Source: Ignavibacteria bacterium
GTDB lineage: Bacteria > Bacteroidota > Ignavibacteria > Ignavibacteriales > Melioribacteraceae
Length of the DNA: 64,000 nt
NCBI GenBank assembly: GCA_009773205.1
Contig: WPAE01000006.1
Location: forward strand, 124,001 to 188,000
Direction: 5' to 3'
The notes below the pieces were generated by a model. The model saw only the letters and a program-made list of their open reading frames with translations, had not been told where the DNA came from and searched no databases. Numbering within the stretch: the first letter of the stretch is position 1; every line of letters starts with the position of its first letter. The position numbers were made by a program, and so were the translations under genes. This document shows, piece after piece, positions 12,585 through 22,158 of the stretch.

Positions 12585-14066
12585 ATGGGAAGGGAAACCA
12601 AAATAAAAGAAAATGTTTTGTACGAAATTTGGAATCATCATGGTTTCAAGAGCAAGCTGAGTACTCCTACCGGAGATGATATTGTAATCCTTGATAAAGG
12701 AACGCAAAACATCGAGGTCGGTGGACCTGATTTTCACAATGCCAGAATTGTAATTGGCAATCTCACTTATGTTGGTGATGTTGAAATAGACTGCGCTTAC
12801 TCAGATTGGAAAACGCACGGACATCACCTTGACAGTAAATATAATAGAGTAGTACTTCACGTAACATTGCTTAATAAAAACAATTATTCTCATGTTTACA
12901 CTAGAGATGGGAGGAAAGTCCCAACAGTTTGCTTAAAAGATTTTTTAGAACCAGAACTAACCGAATCCATTACACACGAATATGAAGAATCTCAAAAAAA
13001 TAGCGCCAAAGTATTAAAATGCGATGAAGTTAATGAATCTTTCCCTCGTGAAGAAAAAGAAAGGTTTTTGTCAGAACTCGGAATAATTAGATTTGAGAAA
13101 AAGTGCAAAAAAATTTATACACGTCTTAAAGAATTAGTATTCTTAAGTGAAATGAAAGTAAACGAGCCTGTTATATCTTACGAGTTAACTGGAAGATTTC
13201 AAGAAAAATCTTTTAGCCATAATGACTTTAGAATTAAAGATGTCTGGCAGCAGCTTATGTACGAATTAATTTTTGAAGCTCTCGGTTACTCAAAAAATAA
13301 AACTCAAATGGCAGATTTAGCTAAGCATGCCAATATTAAGTTTTTCTCTAAAATTGAAACTGATGGAGTTGTTATTGAGAAGTATGAATCAATTTTATTT
13401 TTCATAAGCGGGCTTATTCAAAACACAACGGCGGGCACCGGGGTTCAAACTAAAGAATATTTGGAACGCCTCAACTTTCACTGGAATTCTAGCCGCACAA
13501 TGTATGATGGTAAATTAATGGATGAAACCGAATGGCATTTTTTCCGTCTTCGTCCGCAGAATTTTCCAACAATACGGATTGCGGGCGGCGCAAGGATTCT
13601 ATTTTCACTTTTGCACGGCGAACTTATTCGAACAATGATCAAGAAGATTACAGAAATTCATAGTCATAACGTTTTAAGTAATTCCTTACGCTCGTTAATG
13701 ATTGTTAAGGCAGAAGGGTATTGGAAGAATCACTATGTTTTTGATGAAGCAGCTAATTCTGAATTGAAATACTTTGTAGGCGTTTCTCGTGCAGATGAAA
13801 TTGTTGTTAATGTTCTTATTCCATTCTTTACGGTATATTTTGATGTATTCGGCAATCAAAGCTTATCAAAGAAGCTGCTTAAAATGTACACAAGTTTTCA
13901 ACAGAAAGGTGAAAATCAAATTATTACAGAGGTTGCCGTATCGTTAAAGATTAATGAGTTGGTTAGAAAAACTGTAATTGCGCAAGGTTCGATAGAACTT
14001 TACAGAAATTATTGCTCAAGAAATAAGTGTTTGGAATGTAGGATCGGGAAATCAGTTTTCAGTTAG
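12585..14066 (+). CDS. DUF2851 family protein
   Basis: 493 aa. The N-terminal block LYEIWNHHGF, the GGPDFHNARI segment and VEIDCAYSDWKTHGHH are what I recognise as the DUF2851 family, widespread in Bacteroidota and relatives and without an established function. No signal peptide or membrane segment is evident. Many conserved His, Asp and Glu positions in the first 110 residues could suit metal binding, but that is inference. The C-terminus has three spaced cysteines (CSRNKCLEC). Start ATG at 12585 directly follows an in-frame TAG, so no longer frame is possible; no strong ribosome site. Convergent with the next gene, overlapping it by four bases. Confidence 0.75.
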   Translation: MGRETKIKENVLYEIWNHHGFKSKLSTPTGDDIVILDKGTQNIEVGGPDFHNARIVIGNLTYVGDVEIDCAYSDWKTHGHHLDSKYNRVVLHVTLLNKNNYSHVYTRDGRKVPTVCLKDFLEPELTESITHEYEESQKNSAKVLKCDEVNESFPREEKERFLSELGIIRFEKKCKKIYTRLKELVFLSEMKVNEPVISYELTGRFQEKSFSHNDFRIKDVWQQLMYELIFEALGYSKNKTQMADLAKHANIKFFSKIETDGVVIEKYESILFFISGLIQNTTAGTGVQTKEYLERLNFHWNSSRTMYDGKLMDETEWHFFRLRPQNFPTIRIAGGARILFSLLHGELIRTMIKKITEIHSHNVLSNSLRSLMIVKAEGYWKNHYVFDEAANSELKYFVGVSRADEIVVNVLIPFFTVYFDVFGNQSLSKKLLKMYTSFQQKGENQIITEVAVSLKINELVRKTVIAQGSIELYRNYCSRNKCLECRIGKSVFS

Positions 14067-14668
14067 TTCTGCAAGCCCGAAATTCTGTTGATCTCGTCTC
14101 TTAGTTTAGCGGCTCTTTCGTAATCCTCTTTTTCTAAAGATTCACGCAGCTGATTTTGCAAACTCGCCAATTTTGTTTCCTGTGTTTTACTTTTCTGTTG
14201 AGTTTCTTGCTCATCATATTCATCATCAACTGCCTGCCGAGATTCTTCCTGGTCTTCAGAAGATGGTACAAATGCTGCTGCTTTCATTACTGCTTCCGAA
14301 ACGAAAATAGGCGAACCGGTTCTCACTCCTAAAGCGATAGCATCGCTCGGGCGTGAGTCAATCTCATTTGTCATTGTAGAGTATTCAAGTTTTATCTTAG
14401 CGTAAAAAGTATTGTCTTTTAGCTCATCTATAACTACTTCTACAACTGTGCCGCCAAGATTATCAATAACATTTTTCAAAAGATCATGCGTAAGCGGGCG
14501 CGGTGGTTTTATGCTTTCCATTTCTAGAGCTATAGACTGAGCCTCGAAAGAGCCGATAATAATTGGCAGGCGGCGTACACCATAAATTTCCTTTAACAAT
14601 AATGCGTATGCGCCGCCAGCCGATGGACTTGCAGAAAGTCCTAATATTTCTACTTGTACTTTTTGCAC
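14063..14668 (-). CDS. Bifunctional nuclease family (DUF151) protein with UVR motif
   Basis: 201 aa. The N-terminal 140 residues are the BFN/DUF151 domain (PIIIGSFEAQSIALEME, SRPSDAIALGVR). An acidic, Gln-rich linker follows, then a UvrB/UvrC-type motif (LRESLEKEDYERAAKLRDEI), a helical hairpin used for protein contacts. DUF151 proteins have reported nuclease activity in plants and Mycobacterium; the bacterial role is unsettled. It lies two bases after etfA and is probably the last gene of the etfB-etfA operon. Confidence 0.85.
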   Translation of the reverse strand: MQKVQVEILGLSASPSAGGAYALLLKEIYGVRRLPIIIGSFEAQSIALEMESIKPPRPLTHDLLKNVIDNLGGTVVEVVIDELKDNTFYAKIKLEYSTMTNEIDSRPSDAIALGVRTGSPIFVSEAVMKAAAFVPSSEDQEESRQAVDDEYDEQETQQKSKTQETKLASLQNQLRESLEKEDYERAAKLRDEINRISGLQN

Positions 14669-14670
14669 TT

Positions 14671-15636
14671 TTATGATTTTACTTTCTTTATTTCATCAAT
14701 GAACTTTGGTAATACTTCAAAGACATCGCCTGCAATTCCATAATCGGCTATCTGGAATATTGGTGCGTCTTTATCTTTATTTATAGCAACAATGTATTTA
14801 GATGATCGCATTCCGGCTATGTGCTGAATTGCCCCAGAAATTCCTACTGCAATATAAAGCGTTGGAGAAACGACTTTACCAGTTTGACCAACTTGTTCAG
14901 AGTGAGGTCTCCAGCCAGAATCAACAACTGCGCGCGAAGCGCCAGTTGCAGCGCCTAACAACTTGGCTAATTCTTCTATCATTCCGAAGTGTTCCGGTCC
15001 CTTCATTCCACGTCCGCCGGCTACAATTGCATCTGCTTCTGATACATCTAATTTGCCTTCAGATTTTTTTACTTCAACTACTTTTACATTCAAATTCGGC
15101 GAATCAATAATTGTTACTGCAACTTCTGCTTTAGCATCGGTTGGTGTGCCAGCGCTAAAAACATTTGGACGAAGAGCAAAAACTTTTACTGAGGAAGTAA
15201 CTTTAACATCAACTAAAGCTTTGCCGGCGTAAACAGGGCGCGTTGCAATTATGTTTGAGCCTTCTACATTTAACGCAACACAATCAACAGCAAGACCAGC
15301 ATCTAATTTAGCTGCTACTCTTGGAGCTAAATCTTTTCCCATAGAACTTGCTGCCAAAAGAATTGAATCAAATCCATTCTCGGAAACAAATTTTACAACT
15401 GCTTGAGTGTAAGCAGAAGGTGAATAGTTAGTTACTGTTTCATTTTTAAGATGAGTTACTTTGTCAACTCCAAAACCGCCGAGCGATTCTAAATTAGAAA
15501 TTTCGCTTCCAACTGCTACAGCTTCAACCGAGCCGCCAAGCTTGGATGCTAAACCAGAGGCAGTTTTTGCAGCTTCAAAAGAGGACTTTTTAATTTGTCC
15601 GTTTCTTTGTTCAATGAATACTAAAAATTTTGTCAT
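14671..15636 (-). CDS. etfA: Electron transfer flavoprotein, alpha subunit
   Basis: FAD-carrying subunit of the ETF heterodimer that takes electrons from acyl-CoA dehydrogenases. 321 aa. The C-terminal FAD-binding domain shows AVVDSGWRPHSEQVGQTGK, then YIAVGISGAIQHIAGM and the KDKDAPIFQIADYGIAGD stretch. Seven bases separate it from etfB and two from the DUF151 gene. Its redox partner is not encoded in this window. Confidence 0.95.
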   Translation of the reverse strand: MTKFLVFIEQRNGQIKKSSFEAAKTASGLASKLGGSVEAVAVGSEISNLESLGGFGVDKVTHLKNETVTNYSPSAYTQAVVKFVSENGFDSILLAASSMGKDLAPRVAAKLDAGLAVDCVALNVEGSNIIATRPVYAGKALVDVKVTSSVKVFALRPNVFSAGTPTDAKAEVAVTIIDSPNLNVKVVEVKKSEGKLDVSEADAIVAGGRGMKGPEHFGMIEELAKLLGAATGASRAVVDSGWRPHSEQVGQTGKVVSPTLYIAVGISGAIQHIAGMRSSKYIVAINKDKDAPIFQIADYGIAGDVFEVLPKFIDEIKKVKS

Positions 15637-15643
15637 ATCAACC

Positions 15644-16390
15644 TCATATTACCTTTGCTTCTTCTCTTAATAAACGAACTAATTCCGGTACAGCGCTGGA
15701 ATCTGTTCCAACAATTTTTCCGGCTTGTTTTGCTGCCGGACGTTTCATAGCAATAACTTCAACAAAGTTGTTTGCTGGAGCAGGCTGCTTTTCAGCAATT
15801 TCTTTTTTCTTTGCAGCCATAATTCCTTTTAAAGAAGCATAGCGAGGTTCGTTTAAGCCTTTTTGCGTAGTAATTACAGCCGGTAGCGAAGTTTCAACTA
15901 CTTCTTTTCCTCCTTCTATTTCTCGTTCACAAGTAACTTTTGATCCATCAAGAGCAAAGCTAACAACAACTGATACGCAATTGTAGCCGAGAAGTTCTGA
16001 GGTCATTTGTCCAACTACAGAGTTATCAAAATCTACAGATTGCTTACCGAAGAAAACCAACTCTGCACCTTGAGTTTTAATTTCTTCTGCTAAAGCTTTC
16101 GCAACAGAAAGTGAATCACGGTAAGAATTATCTTTTAGCAATACGGCATTGTCTATTCCCATTGCTAATGCTTTACGAAGAGTTTCTTTGTGCGAATCTC
16201 CGCCAAGACTAATAGCAACAGTTTCACCGCCTAATTTTTCTTTTGTCTTTAACGCTTCTTCAATTGCATATTCATCGTATGGATTAACTACAAAAGTAAC
16301 ACCAGCCGGGTCAATACATTTTCCATCGCCGCCAATGCTAATTTTAGCTGCTGTATCCGGTACGTGGCTTACGCACACAGCAATTTTCAT
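15644..16390 (-). CDS. etfB: Electron transfer flavoprotein, beta subunit
   Basis: AMP-binding subunit of ETF, 248 aa. It starts KIAVCVSHVPDTAAK and contains NPYDEYAIEEAL and the SLPAVITTQKGLNEPRY signature near the C-terminus. Start ATG at 16390 is preceded by a near-perfect AGGAGG five bases away, the strongest ribosome site noticed in this window. First gene of the etfB-etfA-DUF151 operon and divergent from clpS. Confidence 0.95.
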   Translation of the reverse strand: MKIAVCVSHVPDTAAKISIGGDGKCIDPAGVTFVVNPYDEYAIEEALKTKEKLGGETVAISLGGDSHKETLRKALAMGIDNAVLLKDNSYRDSLSVAKALAEEIKTQGAELVFFGKQSVDFDNSVVGQMTSELLGYNCVSVVVSFALDGSKVTCEREIEGGKEVVETSLPAVITTQKGLNEPRYASLKGIMAAKKKEIAEKQPAPANNFVEVIAMKRPAAKQAGKIVGTDSSAVPELVRLLREEAKVI

Positions 16391-16434
16391 CTAACCTCCT
16401 AAAACTTTTTTTTGATTTATTTACACTTACAAAT

Positions 16435-16467
16435 CAAATATAAACAAATTTATTTTTGTGGAACAAT
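16435..16467 (-). promoter_or_regulatory. Candidate Bacteroidota-type promoter of etfB
   Basis: Read on the minus strand, ATTG (16464-16467) and TATATTTG (16435-16442) are separated by 21 bases, close to the TTTG-N19/21-TAnnTTTG consensus. It lies 45 bp upstream of the etfB start in the divergent gap with clpS. Confidence 0.4.
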
Positions 16468-16498
16468 TTTATAAATTTCTGCCGTACTTGGAATTAAT

Positions 16499-16786
16499 AT
16501 GGTTGAACAAAACCCTCAAGAAATTAACGAAATACAGAATGATGAAGATGTTGCTGTCCGGCAGCCGTTCAAAGTTGTACTTTTCAACGATGATTTTCAT
16601 TCGTTTGATGAAGTGATTTTTCAACTTATAAAAGCAATTAAATGCAGTTTTGAAGCTGCGCGTGATTTTGCTTTTGAAGCTCATGTGAAAGGTAAAGCAA
16701 TTGTTTTTAACGGAGCGCTTAATGAATGCCTGAAAGTTTCTTCTGTACTTGAAGAAATTGCGCTGCACACACAAATTCTTTCCTGA
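16499..16786 (+). CDS. clpS: ATP-dependent Clp protease adaptor ClpS
   Basis: Adaptor that delivers N-end-rule substrates to ClpAP. 95 aa: flexible N-terminus (1-22) and the ClpS core with VVLFNDDFHSFDEV (the Asn-Asp-Asp pocket that binds the N-degron) and AHVKGKAIVFNG. Start ATG at 16499 has no obvious Shine-Dalgarno. It stands alone, with no clpA beside it; clpP lies elsewhere in the window (29.2 kb). Confidence 0.93.
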   Translation: MVEQNPQEINEIQNDEDVAVRQPFKVVLFNDDFHSFDEVIFQLIKAIKCSFEAARDFAFEAHVKGKAIVFNGALNECLKVSSVLEEIALHTQILS

Positions 16787-16967
16787 AAAAGAATAAATTT
16801 TTTCCTCAAAAAGTATTCGTTGTTGTACAATAAATTGAGTAAGCGTTAAAATAGTTTATCGTTTCTTAAGTGCTATTGGCATTACGATTTCAATTATTCG
16901 AAATTTGTTTCTGCGCAACATATCTTAATTTTTTATTTTCGTATTTATAAATCAAAAAGGAAAAGCA

Positions 16968-18125
16968 TTGAACAACTTTATATTTTACAACCCAACAGTA
17001 ATTGTTTTTGGTAAAGACCGTTTACACGAGTTAACTAATTATATTCCCGCTGGCTCAAAAGTATTAATTACTTACGGTGGTGGAAGCGTTATAAAATCTG
17101 GTACGCTTCAAAAAGTAAAAGATGCTTTGCAAACAAATACTGTGTTAGAGTTCGGAGGAATTGAACCAAATCCAAGATTTGAAACATTGATGAAAGCTGT
17201 TGAACTGATAAAAAAAGAAAACGCAACTTTTCTTTTAGCAGTTGGCGGCGGCTCGGTTATGGATGGCACAAAGTTTATTTCTCTCGCTGTTAAGTATAAC
17301 GGTAACCCAGAAGATATACTTTATCATGGCTTCAAACCGGTTGATCTTAAAGAAGCCATGCCGCTTGGTAATGTGGTAACTCTGCCTGCAACAGGTTCGG
17401 AAATGAATATTGCTGGTGTTATTAGCTATAAAAAAGGAAAGTATGGCGTGTTAAGTCCATTAACATTTCCAAAATTTTCTTTTCTCGATCCAACGCTAAC
17501 TTATACCTTGCCGGAAACGCAAGTTGCAAATGGAGTTGTAGATACATTTGTTCATGTTATGGAGCAGTACTTAACATTTCCTGTAGAAGCCCGCTTTCAG
17601 GATAGAACTGCTGAAGGAATTTTGCAAACCTTAATTGAGATTGGCAGAAAGACTATTGATAATCCGCAAGATTATGATGCAAGAGCAAATCTTGTTTGGT
17701 GTTCTACAATGGCTCTAAACGGATTAATTGGCGCCGGTGTTCCTCAAGATTGGGCAACGCACATGATTGGGCATGAGCTTACAGCATCTTTCGGTATTGA
17801 TCATGCAAAAACTCTAGCTATAATTATGCCGGCTCTGTTAGAAGTCCGGTTTGAACAAAAGAAATCTAAACTTGTTCAGTATGCAGAGCGTGTTTGGAAA
17901 ATTGAAAATGGAAATGATGATGAGAAGGCAACTTTGGCAATCTCTAAAACCCGTGAATTTTTTGAAAGTCTTGGCGTTAAAACCAGATTGACAGATTATG
18001 GTGTAACTCAGTTTGCCTTCGATGATATTTTAACAGGGCTTGAGGAAAAGAAACTAACTGCTCTTTCTGAAACAAGAGATGTAACGCTTGATATATCGAG
18101 ACTAATTTTGGAAAAGGCTCTATAA
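16968..18125 (+). CDS. yqhD: NADPH-dependent aldehyde reductase / iron-type alcohol dehydrogenase, YqhD-like
   Basis: Group III metal-dependent alcohol dehydrogenase, 385 aa and collinear with E. coli YqhD as I remember it. It shares the nucleotide loops YGGGSV (about 36-41) and LLAVGGGSVMDGTKF, then LPATGSEMN and GVPQDWATHM. The four metal ligands are kept: Asp192, His196, His265, His279. YqhD reduces short-chain and lipid-peroxidation aldehydes using NADPH. Start TTG at 16968 with AAAGGA upstream. The 181-bp gap before it and the hairpin after it suggest a single-gene transcript. Confidence 0.93.
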   Translation: MNNFIFYNPTVIVFGKDRLHELTNYIPAGSKVLITYGGGSVIKSGTLQKVKDALQTNTVLEFGGIEPNPRFETLMKAVELIKKENATFLLAVGGGSVMDGTKFISLAVKYNGNPEDILYHGFKPVDLKEAMPLGNVVTLPATGSEMNIAGVISYKKGKYGVLSPLTFPKFSFLDPTLTYTLPETQVANGVVDTFVHVMEQYLTFPVEARFQDRTAEGILQTLIEIGRKTIDNPQDYDARANLVWCSTMALNGLIGAGVPQDWATHMIGHELTASFGIDHAKTLAIIMPALLEVRFEQKKSKLVQYAERVWKIENGNDDEKATLAISKTREFFESLGVKTRLTDYGVTQFAFDDILTGLEEKKLTALSETRDVTLDISRLILEKAL

Positions 18126-18132
18126 AATTATA

Positions 18133-18157
18133 CCGGACAGAAGAATGTTCTGTCCGG
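18133..18157 (+). terminator. Hairpin after the yqhD-like gene
   Basis: A perfect 10-bp stem (CCGGACAGAA / TTCTGTCCGG) with a 5-nt loop starts 8 bp after the stop. It lacks a run of T, so it is a likely transcript end or mRNA-stabilising hairpin rather than a textbook intrinsic terminator. Confidence 0.6.
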
Positions 18158-18293
18158 GCTTTCCTTACTCCAAAATTAGCCCGCTTGATACTTCCGATTA
18201 TTACTTGTTGAAGTGCTAATATTTTGCATTATAAAACCGCTAAATGATGTGACATTTTTTCTTAATATCGCTTGTAAAAAGAAGGGAAAAATT

Positions 18294-19052
18294 TTGTTCT
18301 CCAATCGAAAAATAAATTTAGTATTACTAATCTTATTTCTTACCGTATTATCGGTAGGAAACACCAAAGCAGCAAGTACTGGCGATAGTTTAAAAAAACT
18401 TTTACAGAAATCGGATCAGATAATTGTTGTTGTATCGGAGAATTGGGATTCCCCTAATGCAGTGATGACTTGCCTAGAGAAGAAAGACGGTAAATATGTT
18501 AAGATAGGAGAAGATGTAAATGTGTTTCTCGGAAAATCCGGCTTGGGCTGGGGAAGAGGACTAATTGAGTTTGTCGAAAAAGATGGCCCTATCAAACGAG
18601 AAGGCGATAAGAAAGCACCGGCTGGTGTTTTTTCACTTCCTTATGTATTCGGGTTATTGCCGCCGGACACCCTGAATTGGTTGAAATACACTTACAAGCA
18701 AGTTTCAAAAATAGACGAGTGCGTTGACGACACTACATCAAATTATTACAACAAGATTGTTAATACTTTGGAAACTGAAAAGAGCTGGAAAAGCTCGGAG
18801 AATATGGAAGACCCCGATTACAAGTATGGAATAGTAATAGACCACAATTATTCTGTAGTTGAAAAAGGATGCGGCTCTTGTATATTTTTTCATTTAACGG
18901 GCACAAAACCAAAGCCAACTGCAGGCTGCACTGCTATGGATGAAAAATCTTTTCTCACTCTTTTACGCTGGTTAGATGAAAAGAAAAAAACATTGTTAAT
19001 TCAATTACCTAAAATGGAATTTGATAAACTCAGAAGCGAGTTCTCTTTGTGA
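18294..19052 (+). CDS. Secreted L,D-transpeptidase (YkuD-fold) family protein
   Basis: 252 aa with a signal peptide (KINLVLLILFLTVLSVGNTKAA). YkuD-superfamily landmarks: GKSGLGWGRG, the DKKAPAGVFSLPYVFG segment, and a C-terminal block with His in FFHLTG and the probable nucleophile Cys in PTAGCTAM. The YkuD domain usually forms 3-3 peptidoglycan cross-links or attaches proteins to the wall; here the spacing between His and Cys and the missing SHGC form place it in a divergent subgroup, so activity is inferred. I start it at TTG 18294, seven bases after AAGGG. An ATG at 18213 is in frame but would add 27 residues ahead of the signal peptide. Confidence 0.72.
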   Translation: MFSNRKINLVLLILFLTVLSVGNTKAASTGDSLKKLLQKSDQIIVVVSENWDSPNAVMTCLEKKDGKYVKIGEDVNVFLGKSGLGWGRGLIEFVEKDGPIKREGDKKAPAGVFSLPYVFGLLPPDTLNWLKYTYKQVSKIDECVDDTTSNYYNKIVNTLETEKSWKSSENMEDPDYKYGIVIDHNYSVVEKGCGSCIFFHLTGTKPKPTAGCTAMDEKSFLTLLRWLDEKKKTLLIQLPKMEFDKLRSEFSL

Positions 19053-19127
19053 TGAAGTTCTTAAATATAATCTTATTGATTTTAATTGTGCCTTAATTTT
19101 GTGATGCAAATTTTTTGAACAATATTA

Positions 19128-19207
19128 GGTTGCCGCTAAAAACTTTTGTTTTAAAAATTCCATCCCGCAAAGCGGGGCGAAGGATATTGATATTTTTAGA
19201 GGCACCC
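19128..19207. repeat. MITE-like element, family 1, complete copy
   Basis: 80 bp bounded by imperfect inverted repeats: GGTTGCCGCTAAAAA on the left and the complement of GGGTGCCTCTAAAAA on the right. Flanked by a 4-bp direct repeat ATTA (19124-19127 and 19208-19211), which fits target-site duplication. Contains a small hairpin, CCCGC..GCGGG. No coding capacity. It fills most of the gap upstream of the DUF362 gene. Confidence 0.7.
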
Positions 19208-19269
19208 ATTAAATAGTTACAAAGTAATTGTATTAACGAGCTAATTAAATTTTATCAAGGTGAATAATT

Positions 19270-20328
19270 ATGAAAAATAACAAAACAAATTTTGAAAAAT
19301 CGCGCAGAGACTTTCTTAAAAAAACTTCCGCTGGATTAATTGGCGCAGCGCTGCTTGGAAACATTCCGGTTAGTTTAGCTAATTCTTTTTCACCATTCGA
19401 AACTTTAAAAAGCAAAGTTGTACTTGTTCGTCATTCTAAAGTGGTAGATCAAGAAGGCAATGTTAATTTAGAAATTTTAGCAGAGATGCTCGAAACTGCT
19501 CTTACAAGTTTTAACAATGGGAAAAATTCTGCTGACTTGTGGAATAAGCTGTTCATTCCTAAAGATATAATTGGTATTAAAGTTAATTTACTTGGGTTAA
19601 ACTCTATTGCTGGCAGCAGCAGTGTTAAACATTACGCTGCTATGATTGATACAGTTCTTAGGAGTGCAGGCAATGCTGGTTTGATAAGTGAAAACTTTAT
19701 TGTTTGGGATAGAAACAACGATGAGTTTAACGGATCCGGTTTGAGAATTCAAAAAGAAATTGGTAAAACAAAATATTATGGAACTTTAGCAACCAAAAAC
19801 GATGATATTGATGCTGTGTTTAGTGCAGAAGTTAAAGCAGGAGAAAAATTTACTAGAATTTCCAAAATACTTACAGAGTCTTGCACAGCATTAATTAATA
19901 TGCCAGTTATTAAAGACCACGGATTAGCTGGTATTACCGGCGCACTTAAAAATCACTACGGTACTATTAACAATCCAAGAGATTTTCATTCTAACAATTG
20001 CACAACTCCTGGAATACCAGAAATAAATGCTCTGCATCAAATTCGCTCCAAACAAAAATTAATTATTGTTGATGCGCTTATTGCTCTGTTCAACGGCGGT
20101 CCGCGCTGGAACAGAGATTATATGTGGAACTATGGAGGAATTCTTGTCTCTACAGATCCTGTTGCCATAGATAGAATTATGTTTGGTATTATTAATGAAA
20201 AACGGCAAGCTGAAGGTATGAATTTGATTTCTGAAAACACCGCCAAACACATTAATCTTTCTGCTGGACTTAAGTTAGGAACTGATGTTTTATCAGAAAT
20301 TGATTTTCAAAAAATTGAATTAGGTTAA
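19270..20328 (+). CDS. Tat-exported DUF362 family protein
   Basis: 352 aa. The N-terminus has a twin-arginine signal (KSRRDFLKK followed by a hydrophobic stretch to about residue 38), pointing to export of a folded, probably cofactor-bearing protein. The body matches DUF362 (IIGIKVNLLG, LINMPVIKDHGLAGITGALKNHYG, LIIVDALIALFNGGP, STDPVAIDRIM). This copy lacks the ferredoxin-type four-cysteine clusters that many DUF362 proteins carry. Function unknown. Start ATG at 19270 with AAGGTGA upstream. Confidence 0.8.
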   Translation: MKNNKTNFEKSRRDFLKKTSAGLIGAALLGNIPVSLANSFSPFETLKSKVVLVRHSKVVDQEGNVNLEILAEMLETALTSFNNGKNSADLWNKLFIPKDIIGIKVNLLGLNSIAGSSSVKHYAAMIDTVLRSAGNAGLISENFIVWDRNNDEFNGSGLRIQKEIGKTKYYGTLATKNDDIDAVFSAEVKAGEKFTRISKILTESCTALINMPVIKDHGLAGITGALKNHYGTINNPRDFHSNNCTTPGIPEINALHQIRSKQKLIIVDALIALFNGGPRWNRDYMWNYGGILVSTDPVAIDRIMFGIINEKRQAEGMNLISENTAKHINLSAGLKLGTDVLSEIDFQKIELG

Positions 20329-20510
20329 ATCTTTATACAGCTACCAAATATTAAGGACATCGTTGTGCTAATTAAGAAATAATTCTTGCATTGCATTTAA
20401 TGAAATACGAAATTGTCCTAGTACTTAAATAGAAAAGCACATTCCATTCTCTCTTCATCGCATTTCTATAAAGACCATTAAACAAAACTAAAATTAAGCT
20501 GGAGATAAAA

Positions 20511-22034
20511 ATGTTATTGCATCAACAGTTTGTAAAATCGGCAAAGAAATTTGAAAATAAACTTGCAATTGCAGATAGAACATTGAACCGAAGAGTTACA
20601 TACAAGCGGGCTTTAATAGGTTCACTAATTCTCATGAAGAAGTTCGAGAATTATGAGCCGGGCTTTTTGGGAATCATGCTGCCAAACTCAGCGGGCTCAG
20701 TGCTGTCTATTTTAGCTTCTCTAATGAGCGGTAGAATTCCTGTTATGATAAATTATTCTACCGGCGCTGCAGCTAACTGCGAATTTGCACAGAAGAAGTG
20801 CGCATTCAAAACAATTATAACTTCGAGAGCTTTACTGGAAAAAATTAACTGCAGGCATATTGATGGAATGGTCTATCTCGAAGACATAATGAAATCCGTA
20901 AATGTTTTTAATAAAATTGGAGCTGCATTAAAAGCAGCAGCATCCGTTGAAAAAATATTAAACAGCATCCACGCCGGAAATGAAGATGATACTTTAATGA
21001 TTTTATTTACAAGCGGAAGTGAAAAAGAACCTAAAGGAGTTCAACTCACACATAAAAACATTTCTTCAAATTACCAAAGCCTTGTGAAGGCATATAACTT
21101 TACAGGAGATGATATTTTTCTTGCTAACTTACCTTACTTTCATATTTTTGGGCAAACAGCTAACCTTTGGGTGCCGTTGATAGAAGGCATGACATTAGTT
21201 ACTTATGCTAATCCATTAGATTTCAAAAAAATTAGTGAGATTATTCGCGAAGAGAAAACAACACTTGTAGCTGGAACTCCAACATTTTTCTGGGGGTATT
21301 TGAGAAATTCTAAGCCGGGAGATTTTGAATCTGTACGAATTCTTTTATCCGGCGCCGATAAATGTCCCGATGCTTTACGGAAAGGATTTATGGAAAAACA
21401 TGGCAAAACTTTACTTGAAGCTTACGGCGCAACTGAAACAAGCCCGGCAATTACTGTAAACACTTTTGAAAACAACAGACCAGGCAGCGTTGGCAAACCA
21501 ATTGATAATGTTTTGGTGAGAGTTGAAAACTACGAAACAGGCGAAGAATGCAAAGCAGGGGAGATTGGTAAAATTCTTGTTAAAGGCGATAACGTAATGA
21601 AAGGGTACTTTGATGATTTTGAGCAGACTTCACTTAGCATTAGACATGGCTGGTACGATACCGGCGATATGGGCTATATGGATGAAGATGGTTATTTGTG
21701 GCATGTAGGAAGGCTAAAAAGATTTTTGAAAATTGGCGGTGAAATGGTTTCGTTGATTCGAGTAGAAGATGTATTAGAAAAAATTCTTCCAGCCGATGTA
21801 GAATGTTGCGTAGTAGAAGTACCAGATGCTATTAAAGGAGCTAAAATTGTAGCTGCTGTAACTCAACCAATTGATGATAAAGCTACAATTAAAAAAATGG
21901 CTGAACAACTGCCAAGCATTGCCTTACCAAACAAGTTTGTTGTTCTGCCGGAAATGCCAAAGACCGGAAGCGGTAAGATTGATTTTAGAGCCATAACAGA
22001 TAAAGTGAGAGATATTATTCAAAATAAATCGTAG
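20511..22034 (+). CDS. AMP-forming acyl-ACP/acyl-CoA ligase-like protein
   Basis: 507 aa, ANL superfamily. Motifs in order: P-loop LFTSGSEKEPKGV (about 164-176), YGATETSP, the hinge segment YDTGDMGYMDEDGYLWHVGR, and the C-terminal catalytic Lys in TGSGKIDFR. The overall pattern resembles the acyl-ACP synthetase half of Aas (lysophospholipid acylation and fatty acid recycling) but without the acyltransferase domain. The family activates a carboxylate as acyl-AMP and transfers it to a thiol; the fatty acid substrate is inferred. Start ATG at 20511 after GGAG. Confidence 0.82.
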   Translation: MLLHQQFVKSAKKFENKLAIADRTLNRRVTYKRALIGSLILMKKFENYEPGFLGIMLPNSAGSVLSILASLMSGRIPVMINYSTGAAANCEFAQKKCAFKTIITSRALLEKINCRHIDGMVYLEDIMKSVNVFNKIGAALKAAASVEKILNSIHAGNEDDTLMILFTSGSEKEPKGVQLTHKNISSNYQSLVKAYNFTGDDIFLANLPYFHIFGQTANLWVPLIEGMTLVTYANPLDFKKISEIIREEKTTLVAGTPTFFWGYLRNSKPGDFESVRILLSGADKCPDALRKGFMEKHGKTLLEAYGATETSPAITVNTFENNRPGSVGKPIDNVLVRVENYETGEECKAGEIGKILVKGDNVMKGYFDDFEQTSLSIRHGWYDTGDMGYMDEDGYLWHVGRLKRFLKIGGEMVSLIRVEDVLEKILPADVECCVVEVPDAIKGAKIVAAVTQPIDDKATIKKMAEQLPSIALPNKFVVLPEMPKTGSGKIDFRAITDKVRDIIQNKS

Positions 22035-22158
22035 TTGAGTAGTGTTTTTTTTGAATTATTTTCCGTGTTGAAGCATTCTAAGAAAAATTTTCTTTCTTTT
22101 CAGGTATATTTACTTCAGAGAAAGGCAATTTTATTCTTCACTCAATTCAAAAAAAATT

